Assembly (NCBI RefSeq): GCF_002835935.1
Contig: NZ_PJCF01000013.1
Coordinates: 62,001 to 126,000 of the forward strand
Direction: 5' to 3'
Length of the DNA: 64,000 nt
DNA from: Paraglaciecola sp. MB-3u-78
GTDB lineage: Bacteria > Pseudomonadota > Gammaproteobacteria > Enterobacterales > Alteromonadaceae
Each line of letters opens with the position of its first letter. Position 1 is the stretch's first letter. This document shows positions 19,609 to 30,190 of this stretch, one piece after another. Under the pieces are notes generated by a model, which made no database searches, was not told the DNA's origin, and was given only the letters and a program-made list of their open reading frames with translations. A program made the translations under genes and the position numbers.

Positions 19609-22506
19609 TTACAGACTAAGTTGCTGATGGAAGCTGTCGATATCTGTGACCTTGATTGCTCCTTCAGGTTCAATAAAAGCTTGATCGGCAAATTTAGTAC
19701 CACGCATTTGGATTAGCACTTGACCGAAGTCTTTACCGCCTTCAATACGATTATAAAGATTTATCACATCGTCTAAGGTGACTTTTTCTATGGCTGCAAT
19801 CAGTCTGTCTCGACTATCGAATTGCCATTTCTGGTCACGCCAATCACCAATAAATTTGCCCATTTCTTCGGATAAGTTTTTAGCAGGTTGCGTTAACGTT
19901 ATCAATACACTGTTTTTAGTGGTGGCGAACTCTTCTGACGTCACTGCGGCTAACTGCTTAGAAAATCCTTTGCGGAATAATGCAATTCGATCACCTACAT
20001 CTGCCAGCCCTTTTGCAGGTGATTGAATGTAATAAGCCACCAACATTTGCTCCCTAAATGTTTGCCCAAAAAAACCAACGGCATAGGCCAGTTGTTCTTC
20101 TGTTCTGATTTGTTTAAACAACGCAGGACGAATAATTTGTGATAACAGTCTTGCCGCAGCTAGGTCTAGATCATTTCGCGGTGCCAAATACGCATCGATC
20201 AAACCTACGTCCGTCATTTCTATATCTTCTTGCCAGCTGTAAATTTTTCCTGCTTCAGATTGTAATAAGGGTGTTTGATAAACGTCGGACACTTGACGTT
20301 CTTCAGGCAGTTGCTTCAAAACCAAATCAGATAACTGCTTCACTTGCTGATCTGAGTAGTTGCCAAAAGCAAATACCCTTAAGGTAGCTTGTTTTAATAA
20401 CTGATCTCTAAACACTTGAATATCAGACGCTAATATCCCGTCCACTTCAGCCAGTAACGCCTCGTCACTAAATTCATCTAAATTCGCCACTTGACTAAAT
20501 TTTGGGAACAATTGATTGAGTAAAATTTGTCGTTTACTACTTTGAATGTCTGACTTAAAGCTAGCTTTAAGGTTAGCTAATTCACTTTCACTCATATCAA
20601 AATCTAATATCTGTTTTAGTGTACTCGCCAACAACATGCCTTGTTTGTCAGTAAAGCCACTTGCAGTCAGTGACAAGCCATTAGATAAACTGACATTTAA
20701 TCCCATGCCTGCCGCACCTGCTTCAGATTGAAGCTCGGTTAACTGCTGGCCTAAGCCTCGGTCTAACAGGTCAGCTAAAACGTGGTTTTTTGCGGTAGAT
20801 TTAGTCAATCCACTATTTAAATCAAGGGTAACCCTACCCTTTGGTTGCTTGAACATTGCTGAATGACCTAAGTGGACTGTGTGTCCTTGCTCTGACACTA
20901 GTTGCGCAGGTTTACCAGTATGTTCAGCTGCAACCAAATCAAAACTTTCTGGCATCAGGCTGTTGGCTCTTGGCAAAGTTAAAGCGAACTGCGAAGACAA
21001 TTGTTGCCACTTTTGTTCTAATTCAGGGTTGATATCATGCACTGTGTATTTACCCGCAAAATATTCCATACCCTGCTCAGCAGTTTGCTGTTTATCTATA
21101 TAAAAAATACGCGCATTGTCCAACGTCAATTGATCGAGCACAGCTTGAATCACTTGTGGGTTAAAACGTTGATATTCGTAAGCACTACTCAATACATATT
21201 CAGCAGGGATGTGTTGTAAATCTGCAGATATTTTCATCGCATAGTTATAATCATTGGTTTTTTCTTTAAAGCGAAAACTATTGCTTAGTGACTGCTTAAT
21301 TTCGTTGAAGTATTGAGGATTAACGCCTTTTTCTCTTAATAATCCTAAATACTTAAGCACTGCGCCCATGACCTTATCGCGATTTTGGACACCCGTTTCG
21401 GTTAAATCGATGTATAAAGTAAAACTGCCTGCATTGCCATATTCATCGGCATCGAAGTTTGAATACACCGCGTCGCTTAATCCGGCATCACGTAATACTG
21501 ATGCTAAAGTGCCAGGCATTTCATTGGCGAGTAAATAGTTCACATAACCATTAGGTTTAACCGCAAATTGCAGGGCATTATTTTCAATCACAAAATTTAT
21601 GCGTAACTGTTTCATTTCAGTTTGCGGAATGTAATGCACCACTTTTTTCAAATGTTCAGGTTTGGCTACTGGGACTGTCATTGTAGGACGTTGGGTATTT
21701 TTATTCGGGATTTTACCGAAATATTGCTTAGCTAACTTTTGCATTTCAGCAATAGGTAAATTGCTGATCATTGCGCCTTTCATTAAATTGGCAGAATAAT
21801 AGGTGTTGTACATATCCACCAAAGCAGTCTGTAACTTGTTGTCTTTTTTATCGACTAACGAGTCCAAGTTGCCCCAATTGAATTGCGAAATGGGATGTGC
21901 TGGATTTAACGTCGTTCCGTTCAGTTGTTCCAAAATAACCCAATCGTTAGGACTTTTCATGGTCCATTCTGAATGCACCGCATTGCGCTCTTTATCTGCA
22001 TAACTTTCGTCTAAAATAGCTTCATAAAAAAAACCGCTAAAACGTGACAGTGCCTCGTCATAGGCATCATTATTGACGGCCACCATATAGTTCGTATGAT
22101 CAAGCTGAGTGTAAGCATTTTGAGTACCGCCGTGGCGGCTAACAAACTCGCTATAGTCACCTACAGTGGGATAACTTGTGGTGCCTAAAAATAACATATG
22201 TTCAAGATAATGAGCTAAACCACCAAATTCTTTAGGTTCTTGTAAAGACCCAACAGCCACACTCAGGGCAACGGCTGACTTTTCGATACTGGGGTCAGAT
22301 ACCAACATGATTTCTAGCTGATTATCTAGCACCATGGAAGCGTATTCACGGCTATCAATAGGACTTTTGACTATTTCACCTTGCGGTTCTGGCTGGGTTG
22401 ATATAACCACAGACTTAGCTTTGTCGGTTGAGCCACAAGCATGTAAGAATATGCTCGCGCCAATCAAAAGGACGAAATAGGTGTTGCGTCCGGTCAATAC
22501 GGTCAT
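19609..22506 (-). CDS. M16 (insulinase/pitrilysin) family zinc metallopeptidase, lipoprotein
   Basis: A 965-residue protein of pitrilysin length. A lipoprotein signal (LIGASIFLHAC, Cys 24) predicts membrane anchoring facing the periplasm. The inverted zinc motif H-x2-E-H is HYLEH at residues 99-103. The third ligand is probably Glu 180 in AVHSEW, 77 residues later as in pitrilysin. The second half is the inactive M16 repeat. AGGAAA precedes the ATG. It degrades peptides by family inference. It is not linked to an operon. Confidence 0.9.
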   Translation of the reverse strand: MTVLTGRNTYFVLLIGASIFLHACGSTDKAKSVVISTQPEPQGEIVKSPIDSREYASMVLDNQLEIMLVSDPSIEKSAVALSVAVGSLQEPKEFGGLAHYLEHMLFLGTTSYPTVGDYSEFVSRHGGTQNAYTQLDHTNYMVAVNNDAYDEALSRFSGFFYEAILDESYADKERNAVHSEWTMKSPNDWVILEQLNGTTLNPAHPISQFNWGNLDSLVDKKDNKLQTALVDMYNTYYSANLMKGAMISNLPIAEMQKLAKQYFGKIPNKNTQRPTMTVPVAKPEHLKKVVHYIPQTEMKQLRINFVIENNALQFAVKPNGYVNYLLANEMPGTLASVLRDAGLSDAVYSNFDADEYGNAGSFTLYIDLTETGVQNRDKVMGAVLKYLGLLREKGVNPQYFNEIKQSLSNSFRFKEKTNDYNYAMKISADLQHIPAEYVLSSAYEYQRFNPQVIQAVLDQLTLDNARIFYIDKQQTAEQGMEYFAGKYTVHDINPELEQKWQQLSSQFALTLPRANSLMPESFDLVAAEHTGKPAQLVSEQGHTVHLGHSAMFKQPKGRVTLDLNSGLTKSTAKNHVLADLLDRGLGQQLTELQSEAGAAGMGLNVSLSNGLSLTASGFTDKQGMLLASTLKQILDFDMSESELANLKASFKSDIQSSKRQILLNQLFPKFSQVANLDEFSDEALLAEVDGILASDIQVFRDQLLKQATLRVFAFGNYSDQQVKQLSDLVLKQLPEERQVSDVYQTPLLQSEAGKIYSWQEDIEMTDVGLIDAYLAPRNDLDLAAARLLSQIIRPALFKQIRTEEQLAYAVGFFGQTFREQMLVAYYIQSPAKGLADVGDRIALFRKGFSKQLAAVTSEEFATTKNSVLITLTQPAKNLSEEMGKFIGDWRDQKWQFDSRDRLIAAIEKVTLDDVINLYNRIEGGKDFGQVLIQMRGTKFADQAFIEPEGAIKVTDIDSFHQQLSL

Positions 22507-22625
22507 AATATTTCCTGATGTTATTACTACAAAGATGGGCAGTGTGAAAATATACCCTATCCAGAACTATAACTGGGTATAAAAACTGTTAAAAAGTGTG
22601 TTTTAGGACAGAAATAAAAGAATAT

Positions 22626-22723
22626 CACCACAGAGGGCAAAGATACTGCGCTCACAGAGAAAAGATAGAATATTCAATGCTTTTCTCTGTGCTCGCTACT
22701 AGGTGTTCTCATTTACCTGTGGT
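22626..22723. repeat. Palindromic CACAGAG-type repeat element
   Basis: Outer arms ACCACAG (22627-22633) and CTGTGGT (22717-22723), and inner arms CACAGAGAAAAG (22653-22664) and CTTTTCTCTGTG (22680-22691), form a long imperfect hairpin. It fills most of the gap between secF and the M16 gene and shares its core with elements at 3.0 and 12.3 kb. Confidence 0.75.
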
Positions 22724-22750
22724 CAAAATGCTTTTTTAACTGTTTGTAAT

Positions 22751-23692
22751 TTACCCTAATGGGTCTTGGTCAGCGCCTTCTTTTTCTATTTCGGTCGGCA
22801 TTAAATCTTCTTTGCTAATGCCTAATGTCAAGGCGACTAAGCTGGCAACATAGATAGAAGAATAGGTACCGATCACCACACCGAATAACAGAGCAGTAGC
22901 AAAACCATGGATAGTCGCGCCACCTACAAAGAACAAAGCAAGCAACACTAAAATGGTAGTAAAAGAGGTGATAATGGTGCGGTTCAAGGTTTGGGTCAAA
23001 GAAATATTGATGATTTCTTCTGACTCACCTTTACGTATTTTGCGGAAGTTTTCACGAATACGGTCACATACCACTATGGTGTCATTAAGTGAATAACCAA
23101 TTACCGCCAGTACTGCAGCCAAAACGGTTAAATCAAACTCTAAGCGAAATACTGAAAATAGCCCTAAAGTAATGATCACATCATGGGTTAATGCGGCTAC
23201 CGAACCTAAAGCAAAACGCCATTCAAAACGTAATGCTACGTATATCAGAATACAAATTAAAGCCACCAGCAAGGCCAGTCCGCCTTGTTCAGTCAGCTCT
23301 TCACCTACGCTTGAACTGACATAAGAACTGCCACGCATTTCTGCGGTGCTGTCTGCTTCTTTAAGTATCTTTAACGCAGCATCACCTAATTCAGAAGGCT
23401 TAACACCATCCCGTGAAGCTAAGCGGATAAGTACGTCTTGGCTACTGCCAAAATTTTGTACCACGGCATCCTTAAAATCCGATGTTTCTAGCTGTTTACG
23501 AATTTGTGATAAATCTGCAGTTTGCTCATAACCTACTTCAATTTGGGTACCACCCGTAAAATCTAGTCCCCAATTCAGTTGATTAATGGCTAATGATGTA
23601 AGCGATCCGATAATCAAAAACACCGACAAAAAAGCCGCAGGTTTTCTCAGCGACATAAAGGCGATGGTTTCTTTCATATTTAATATTTGCAT
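22751..23692 (-). CDS. secF: Protein translocase subunit SecF
   Basis: Inner-membrane partner of SecD that uses the proton gradient to help pull secreted proteins across the membrane. The 313 residues have an N-terminal transmembrane helix, the NWGLDFTGGTQIEV motif (near residues 39-52), a short periplasmic domain, and the last five helices with VIGYSLNDTIVVCDRIREN near 198-216. It lies 10 bases after secD. Confidence 0.96.
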   Translation of the reverse strand: MQILNMKETIAFMSLRKPAAFLSVFLIIGSLTSLAINQLNWGLDFTGGTQIEVGYEQTADLSQIRKQLETSDFKDAVVQNFGSSQDVLIRLASRDGVKPSELGDAALKILKEADSTAEMRGSSYVSSSVGEELTEQGGLALLVALICILIYVALRFEWRFALGSVAALTHDVIITLGLFSVFRLEFDLTVLAAVLAVIGYSLNDTIVVCDRIRENFRKIRKGESEEIINISLTQTLNRTIITSFTTILVLLALFFVGGATIHGFATALLFGVVIGTYSSIYVASLVALTLGISKEDLMPTEIEKEGADQDPLG

Positions 23693-23702
23693 GTTGGCGC
23701 TC

Positions 23703-25547
23703 CTAGATTGACAACTTGGTCAGGCGTTTACCGCCCCACCATGCATTAACGATGACACGAGTCACAATGATCGCAGTGAACATTGAAGTGATGATCCCGA
23801 TCATCAAGGTGATGGAGAAACCTTTAATTGGCCCTGTGCCTACAGCAAACAAAATCAGCCCAACAAGGAAGGTAGTAATATTGGCGTCTAAAATGGTTGA
23901 AAACGCACTATCATAGCCGTGATGAATAGCCTGCTGAGGACTTCGTCCGTCTTTGATTTCTTCACGTATTCGCTCAAATATCAGCACATTAGCATCCACC
24001 GCCATACCTACGGTTAAGACTATGCCAGCCATACCCGGTAACGTTAACGCAGCCCCACCGATCATCGACATCACACCAATAATCATGACTAAGTTGAGAG
24101 TCAATGCAATATTGGCAACAAAGCCAAATTTTTTGTAGTAAATCAGCATAAAGATAAGTACGGCAATAAAGCCATAAATAATTGCTTTGGTACCTAAGTC
24201 TATGTTTTCTTGACCTAAACTTGGGCCAACGGTGCGCTCTTCAATAATTTGAATAGGTGCAATCAAGGCCCCGGCTCTTAATAATAAGGCCAAATCGTAG
24301 GCTTCTTGGGGGGAGTCTAATCCAGTGGTTTCAAACTGATTACTAAATACACCGTTGATGGTTGCCACACTGATGACACGCCTTTCCTCTATAAAGATCA
24401 GCTTATCGTTCTCGTCTCGCTCACCATTGGTTTTAAATTCAATAAAAACCACGGCCATAGGTTTGCCCACGGCACGTTTAGTGAAGTTGAGCATCTTGGC
24501 GCCACCTTTTGAATCAAGTGAAATGGACACCTTTGGCATACCATATTGATCGACACCGCTGTTGGCATCGATAATAGAACTACCAGCCACTATGACTTTT
24601 TTCTTAAGTAATTGTGGGCCACCTTTTTCATAAGGTAACAACTCAGATCCCGCCGGCACGCGTCCATTAATGGCATCACGCACGTCATGTTCAAGATCGA
24701 CTTCACGATATTCTAAGGTTGCAGTCGCATTAAGAATTTCTTTGGCTTTGGCGGTGTCTTGAATACCTGGAAGTTGCACGACTATCCGGTCTGGCCCTTG
24801 TTTTTGTACGGTTGGCTCAGCCACACCTAGTTGGGTTACGCGGTTACGAATAATAGTAATGTTTTGTTTTACTGCGTAATCACGAGTTTCAGTTAGCTTT
24901 TGGTCAGACATACTGGCAAAAATAACTAAATCACTTCTTTCCACAAAAACTAAGTCACGATTACGATTTTTTAGGAAGAACTCAGCTGAATCTAAGGTTT
25001 CTTGGTCACGAAAATAAATTTCTACCCCGTCATCCAATTGTTTTACGGTGCGATAGCGAATGCCTTCTTCCCGCAATGCAGTACGAAAATCTCCCACCAT
25101 ATCTTCTAAATTTTTAGACAGAGCCGATTTCATATCCACTTCCATCAGAAAGTGCACACCACCACGCAAGTCAAGACCAAGCTTCATTGGCGTGCCACCC
25201 AAACTTTCTAGCCATGCGGGGGTATCAGGGGCTAAGTTCATGGCCACAAAATAATCATCACCTAAGGCTCTTTCGATTTTTTCACGAGCAACTAACTGGG
25301 TATCAGAGTCATTCAAACGAACAAGGATCTGATCGTTTTCTAGCACAATGCTTTTGCTAGTGATATTGGCAGCAGCGAGCTCTGCTGTCACTTTTTCGAC
25401 GACGGCAGTATTCACAACTGCGTTCTTACCCGCAGATATTTGCACTGCATGATCTTCGCCATACAAATTGGGAGTGGCATATAAAGCACATAGGCCGACC
25501 ACTACGATCACCAAAAAGTACTTCCATAGCGGAGTTTGATTTAACAC
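23703..25547 (-). CDS. secD: Protein translocase subunit SecD
   Basis: A 614-residue SecD with the family start MLNQTPLWKYF, the GLDLRGGVHFLMEV motif near 119-132, a large periplasmic region and six transmembrane helices (VGMAVDANVLIFERIREE in the fourth-fifth helix region). GTG at 25547 is preferred over the frame's earlier TTG because it aligns with other SecD N-termini and is preceded by AAGGAA. A terminator-like hairpin lies just upstream, between yajC and this gene. Confidence 0.95.
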   Translation of the reverse strand: MLNQTPLWKYFLVIVVVGLCALYATPNLYGEDHAVQISAGKNAVVNTAVVEKVTAELAAANITSKSIVLENDQILVRLNDSDTQLVAREKIERALGDDYFVAMNLAPDTPAWLESLGGTPMKLGLDLRGGVHFLMEVDMKSALSKNLEDMVGDFRTALREEGIRYRTVKQLDDGVEIYFRDQETLDSAEFFLKNRNRDLVFVERSDLVIFASMSDQKLTETRDYAVKQNITIIRNRVTQLGVAEPTVQKQGPDRIVVQLPGIQDTAKAKEILNATATLEYREVDLEHDVRDAINGRVPAGSELLPYEKGGPQLLKKKVIVAGSSIIDANSGVDQYGMPKVSISLDSKGGAKMLNFTKRAVGKPMAVVFIEFKTNGERDENDKLIFIEERRVISVATINGVFSNQFETTGLDSPQEAYDLALLLRAGALIAPIQIIEERTVGPSLGQENIDLGTKAIIYGFIAVLIFMLIYYKKFGFVANIALTLNLVMIIGVMSMIGGAALTLPGMAGIVLTVGMAVDANVLIFERIREEIKDGRSPQQAIHHGYDSAFSTILDANITTFLVGLILFAVGTGPIKGFSITLMIGIITSMFTAIIVTRVIVNAWWGGKRLTKLSI

Positions 25548-25572
25548 AAGAAATTCCTTCCGTTTTTCCAAT

Positions 25573-25594
25573 AAAAAAGGGGCTTAACGCCCCT
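25573..25594 (-). terminator. Terminator/attenuator between yajC and secD
   Basis: Read leftward, stem AGGGGC/GCCCCT with a 5-base loop is followed by TTTTTTATT. It lies 16 bases past the yajC stop and 26 bases before the secD GTG, so secD-secF may have partial read-through or their own promoter. Confidence 0.75.
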
Positions 25595-25609
25595 ATTCGA
25601 TATCTATAT

Positions 25610-25945
25610 TTAGATGGCTTTCATAGTGCCTTTAGGCAACACCGCTGAAACGGCTGACTTTTGAATGACGATGTTAGTCGTGTCATTCAAGCCAATTTCG
25701 ATAAAGTCTTTTTCATCAGAAACTTTAATAATTTTACCAACCATGCCACCTTGAGTAAGCACTTCATCACCTTTACTTAGCGAAGTGACCAAGTTTTTAT
25801 GATCTTTAACACGCTTCGCTTGTGGGCGATAAAGCATAAAGTAAAAAATCAAACCAAACACACCCAGCATGATTAACATTTCAAAACCACCACCGGCTGA
25901 ACCACCAGCATCTTGCGCGTAGGCATTGGATATAAATAAACTCAT
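25610..25945 (-). CDS. yajC: Preprotein translocase accessory subunit YajC
   Basis: A 111-residue protein with one transmembrane helix (about residues 20-40, ending FYFMLYRPQAKR) and a soluble domain with VLTQGGMVGKI. It associates with SecDF. The order tgt, yajC, secD, secF is the standard one. Confidence 0.95.
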   Translation of the reverse strand: MSLFISNAYAQDAGGSAGGGFEMLIMLGVFGLIFYFMLYRPQAKRVKDHKNLVTSLSKGDEVLTQGGMVGKIIKVSDEKDFIEIGLNDTTNIVIQKSAVSAVLPKGTMKAI

Positions 25946-25988
25946 AATTTCCCCTATTTTTTGTAAATTTTAATTGTGTTAAAACCGG

Positions 25989-27224
<1,236 letters not shown>

Positions 27225-27278
27225 TTATATACGAATCAGCCATAGGTTTGAAAACTTATCACGGATAATTTGAGCTTC

Positions 27279-27347
27279 ATTCTACAACTGCGTTAAACCG
27301 CACCATTCTACCCTTTGAATTAGCCGTTGCCGTGGCAGTTGTAGAAT
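27279..27347. repeat. 13-base perfect inverted repeat upstream of tgt
   Basis: ATTCTACAACTGC (27279-27291) and GCAGTTGTAGAAT (27335-27347) enclose 43 bases. It lies between the divergent tgt and membrane-protein genes. No T-run follows, so it is not a normal terminator. It could be a small dispersed repeat or a structured leader. Confidence 0.6.
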
Positions 27348-27483
27348 CCTGCTAGGCACACAAATTTGTGATCGCGTTTTATGTCAAATAACATCAACAA
27401 TATATCCACTAACATAGTGATTAAAAATCTATTATATTAGATGCATTGGATATAAAATTAATTATTTAGCACGGCGAAATCAC

Positions 27484-28551
27484 TTGTCAAACAGTCAGTT
27501 ACCACTCATGGAAAAATCTGAAGAAACGCCAATAATTAAACCTAAAGCGTTTTTCAAAAGATACAGGCCACGGTTGCCAACACATATTATCCCCTCTCTA
27601 CGCAACAAGTTTTCACAACTGACAGTCTCCCAATGGATGTATCTCATAGCTTTTTTGTTATTACTGGTTCACGTTGAAAAAGATATCGAACAAGATTATG
27701 AGTTGTTATGGGTAGGCGCTATTGCTGGTGTGGGCCTTGTTAGAGAGCTTTGGCATGTGTTTAACCGCATTTGGGAACATATGTTAGGCAAAGCCTTTAT
27801 CCTGGTTCTGTATGCCGCCACGGCTAACTTTGCTTTGGCTATATCCGCCCTTAAAATTAATGTTATCACTGGTATCGAGCCTGGGCCTTTTGTTTTCACA
27901 TTAGGATTCGCCACTTTAATAATGCTGCCATTTTGGTTATTAATGAGCTCCATCATTTTTTTTTCTGTAGCTCTGATAGCAGGTAACTTATGGTTAGTGA
28001 TTGGGTTATTGCTGCGTTTAGTAAGAGTCAAAGTCAAAGTGCACTGGGAAGACAAAACATTTGTGTTAATTACCATGATACTGAGACTGGTATTGATACC
28101 TTACGTGATCACTTCTATCTTTTTTATGGCCGTGCCTTATGCCAAACAAATCGAATTATTTGAAAAGCCCATCGCGTTATTCAAAGAATCAGTTGCAGAT
28201 AACCAAGATGAAACAAAAGAGTACAACGACAATCTAGAGGTTAACGAAACAGACACTAAAAATATCAGACTCACTTTTAATCAAGCTCCTTTTACCATGC
28301 CAGTGGACGAAGAAGGTTCGATAAAATGGTTAGATAAAATCATTGCGGGGTTTATTTATCACTTAGAAACGTACCCAAAGTCAGCCTGTAAAAAGGGTCC
28401 TCTACAACGAAGTTTACCCATAGACGAAAATTTGATTTTACTGGTCACTGAAGACGATTCTGCTTTAGGCTATCAGTTTAGCGTTGGGCCTTGTGAGGGG
28501 AATTTCTCTGACGTTGAGCGACAAGTGGAGGTTGATACCCCTCCTAAATAA
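27484..28551 (+). CDS. Uncharacterised inner-membrane protein
   Basis: A 355-residue protein with about five to six hydrophobic segments between residues 50 and 230, then a soluble C-terminal domain (about 230-355) that is acidic and holds two cysteines (KSACKKG, VGPCEGN). The first start is TTG at 27484. An in-frame ATG at 27508 is equally possible, as neither has a strong ribosome-binding site. I do not recognise the family. A strong terminator overlaps its stop codon, so it is monocistronic on the right. Confidence 0.75.
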   Translation: MSNSQLPLMEKSEETPIIKPKAFFKRYRPRLPTHIIPSLRNKFSQLTVSQWMYLIAFLLLLVHVEKDIEQDYELLWVGAIAGVGLVRELWHVFNRIWEHMLGKAFILVLYAATANFALAISALKINVITGIEPGPFVFTLGFATLIMLPFWLLMSSIIFFSVALIAGNLWLVIGLLLRLVRVKVKVHWEDKTFVLITMILRLVLIPYVITSIFFMAVPYAKQIELFEKPIALFKESVADNQDETKEYNDNLEVNETDTKNIRLTFNQAPFTMPVDEEGSIKWLDKIIAGFIYHLETYPKSACKKGPLQRSLPIDENLILLVTEDDSALGYQFSVGPCEGNFSDVERQVEVDTPPK

Positions 28552-28582
28552 TAGTCGCCGTAAACGGTGGCTATTATTTTGA
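28547..28582 (+). terminator. Strong terminator overlapping the membrane-protein stop codon
   Basis: Stem AATAATAGTCGCCG/CGGTGGCTATTATT (14 pairs, two G-T) with loop TAAA, then TT. The stop codon TAA (28549-28551) lies inside the left arm. Confidence 0.75.
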
Positions 28583-29292
28583 TTTATCACTGTGAATAAC
28601 AATGCCTTGGGTATAGACACGAATGTGCTTTACGCACATTCGGTGGATTAAAAACTAAAAGCACGCTGCGCGCCATCGTCCCGCGCGGCGTCCGCTGATG
28701 GTTTTTGACTTGAATCCCTTCAAGCCAGTTACTTTTTTTATAAAGTACGTCCTGTACTTTACCTTTCAGGCCAGCTAAAGCTGTTCCATACTTATCCTGT
28801 AAATATGGTCAACAGCAAAAAATAAGTAACCAAAAAATGCCGCCGCTAGTAAAGTTTTTAACCGCATAAAACTTTAAAGGCGGAAGAGCAGTGGCGGCTT
28901 TACCAATGATGAACATCGGTAAAGCCGATTATTATTAAACAGTCACTATAGTGACTGATGAGATGGACGCTCCCTAATACGGCGTTTATATAATATATTT
29001 AAACCAATATAATCAAGGGTTTAATGTTATTTATTTTATGGTTTTATTTGTAGCGCATTTGTAACAGCGTGAATGTGTTCTGAAAACTGCCTTTACGTTT
29101 GCAATACAACGTGTATGGGTTAGGTGCAAGCAATGTACGGCTTGTTGAACGCTTAAACTTACCATTGAGGTTAATCAATATTGCTTTGTTAAACCAATGA
29201 CAGTTAACTCAAGCTTGAATATTCTAATATAAATATTGATTCGACAAAGCGATAGATTGACGAGTGCGTTTTGTACATTGTATGTCTTCAAA
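28583..29292. other. Gene-free stretch at the left margin of the accessory region
   Basis: About 700 bases without a supportable gene. It holds a hairpin with arms CGAATGTGC/GCACATTCG near 28620-28642 and an 18-base perfect palindrome CAGTCACTATAGTGACTG at 28940-28957. Short GC-rich patches contrast with AT-rich surroundings, as expected of decayed mobile DNA. Confidence 0.5.
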
Positions 29293-29450
29293 GTGCCATA
29301 AGCCGCCGTTGAACTTCTGGTCAATCAATTTCACTGACCCTATCGATTTTCAACGACCCCGCAGGTCTTTCAGGTCTTTTAGCCTATTCGAGGAATTGAA
29401 CAAGAGTATTGTGAAGCAAGCAACTTGCCCCCTTTTTTTTGACCCCTTTT
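29293..29450 (+). repeat. Long inverted repeat, copy A
   Basis: The segment starting GTGCCATAAGCCGCCGTTGA and ending GACCCCTTTT is the reverse complement of 39896-40039. The first 134 bases show no difference by eye. Copy A has an extra 14 bases (GCCCCCTTTTTTTT, 29427-29440) just before the end, which look like a worn duplicate of the terminal GACCCCTTTT. Its edge cuts an integrase reading frame. Confidence 0.9.
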
Positions 29451-29687
29451 CTTTTTATTGCGAGCAATCTTAACGGCACTCCATGATTTGGTCTGCACCA
29501 GAGACAAAAAGTAAGCCTTAAGCTGTGCGGCAGTTAATGTATCAGGGCAGGTATCAAAAAAGACCGATACTTGTCGAATACAGCGACTATACATGTCGAT
29601 GGTTTTGGGACTTTTACCTTGCAAGGTGAGTTCATTTAGATATGCTTGGTAGAATTGATTAAAACGGGTTTGGTCGTTGATGTTCAT
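29451..29687 (-). pseudogene. N-terminal stump of a tyrosine-type integrase
   Basis: From ATG at 29687, preceded by AAGGAG, about 79 codons encode the N-terminal core-binding domain of a phage/IS91-associated-type integrase (NELTLQGKSPKTIDMYSRCI, then LKAYFLSLV). The frame meets repeat copy A at 29450, after which it reads repeat-derived residues to a stop at 29379. The catalytic domain is missing and is not found on the far side of the repeat. It is therefore a truncated, non-functional remnant. Confidence 0.8.
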
Positions 29688-30033
29688 AACAATACTCCTT
29701 AAGGCACCTCCAATATTGAAGGGTATAAGTAGTACAGACGATCTTTGCTTTTTCTGCCGCTCAGCGGCTTCGTTCAACAAAAACATCATGGTGGGAATTT
29801 TACTCGCTGATAAAGCGCTCCTAAAATCCCCATATGTTAAGCGTTAATGTCCGCTTTCAAATTTTCACACTCAACTTTTAGCTGCAAATGCAAGTGTGCT
29901 TTGCTCATTTTAGATTTATAAAAAATCACTAAAAACGTCCGGTTTGTTCATTCTTGCCCTTTTGTTTGTGAGCCAGAATACTAATTTAGTAGCAACAATT
30001 AGTATGATAGAAGAAAACGCCAATGGCACCTTT

Positions 30034-30068
30034 TGGCACCTATGCACAGAAGCTAACTATGTATAGTT
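30034..30068 (+). repeat. RIT left terminal inverted repeat
   Basis: Starts TGGCACCTATGCACAGAAGC and ends AACTATGTATAGTT. It is the exact reverse complement of 33469-33503. The inner end contains its own palindrome AACTAT-GT-ATAGTT. Confidence 0.95.
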
Positions 30069-30190
30069 GTTGTTTTTGAAAATCCAAGACTCTCTATTCT
30101 ATTGGGCTTCAGGCAAGGCCATGACCCATTAACTTGACATAGTTTTACCCGTATTCTGAAGTGGTAATCCACCCACCTCAGGAGACTGAA

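Noticed and set aside
29264-29473. 69-codon frame across repeat copy A
   Set aside because: It lies almost wholly inside the non-coding inverted repeat and is a by-product of it.
28600-30030. Integron attC sites or CRISPR repeats in the gene-poor area
   Set aside because: No regularly spaced direct repeats and no attC-type paired boxes were found; hairpins present are single.
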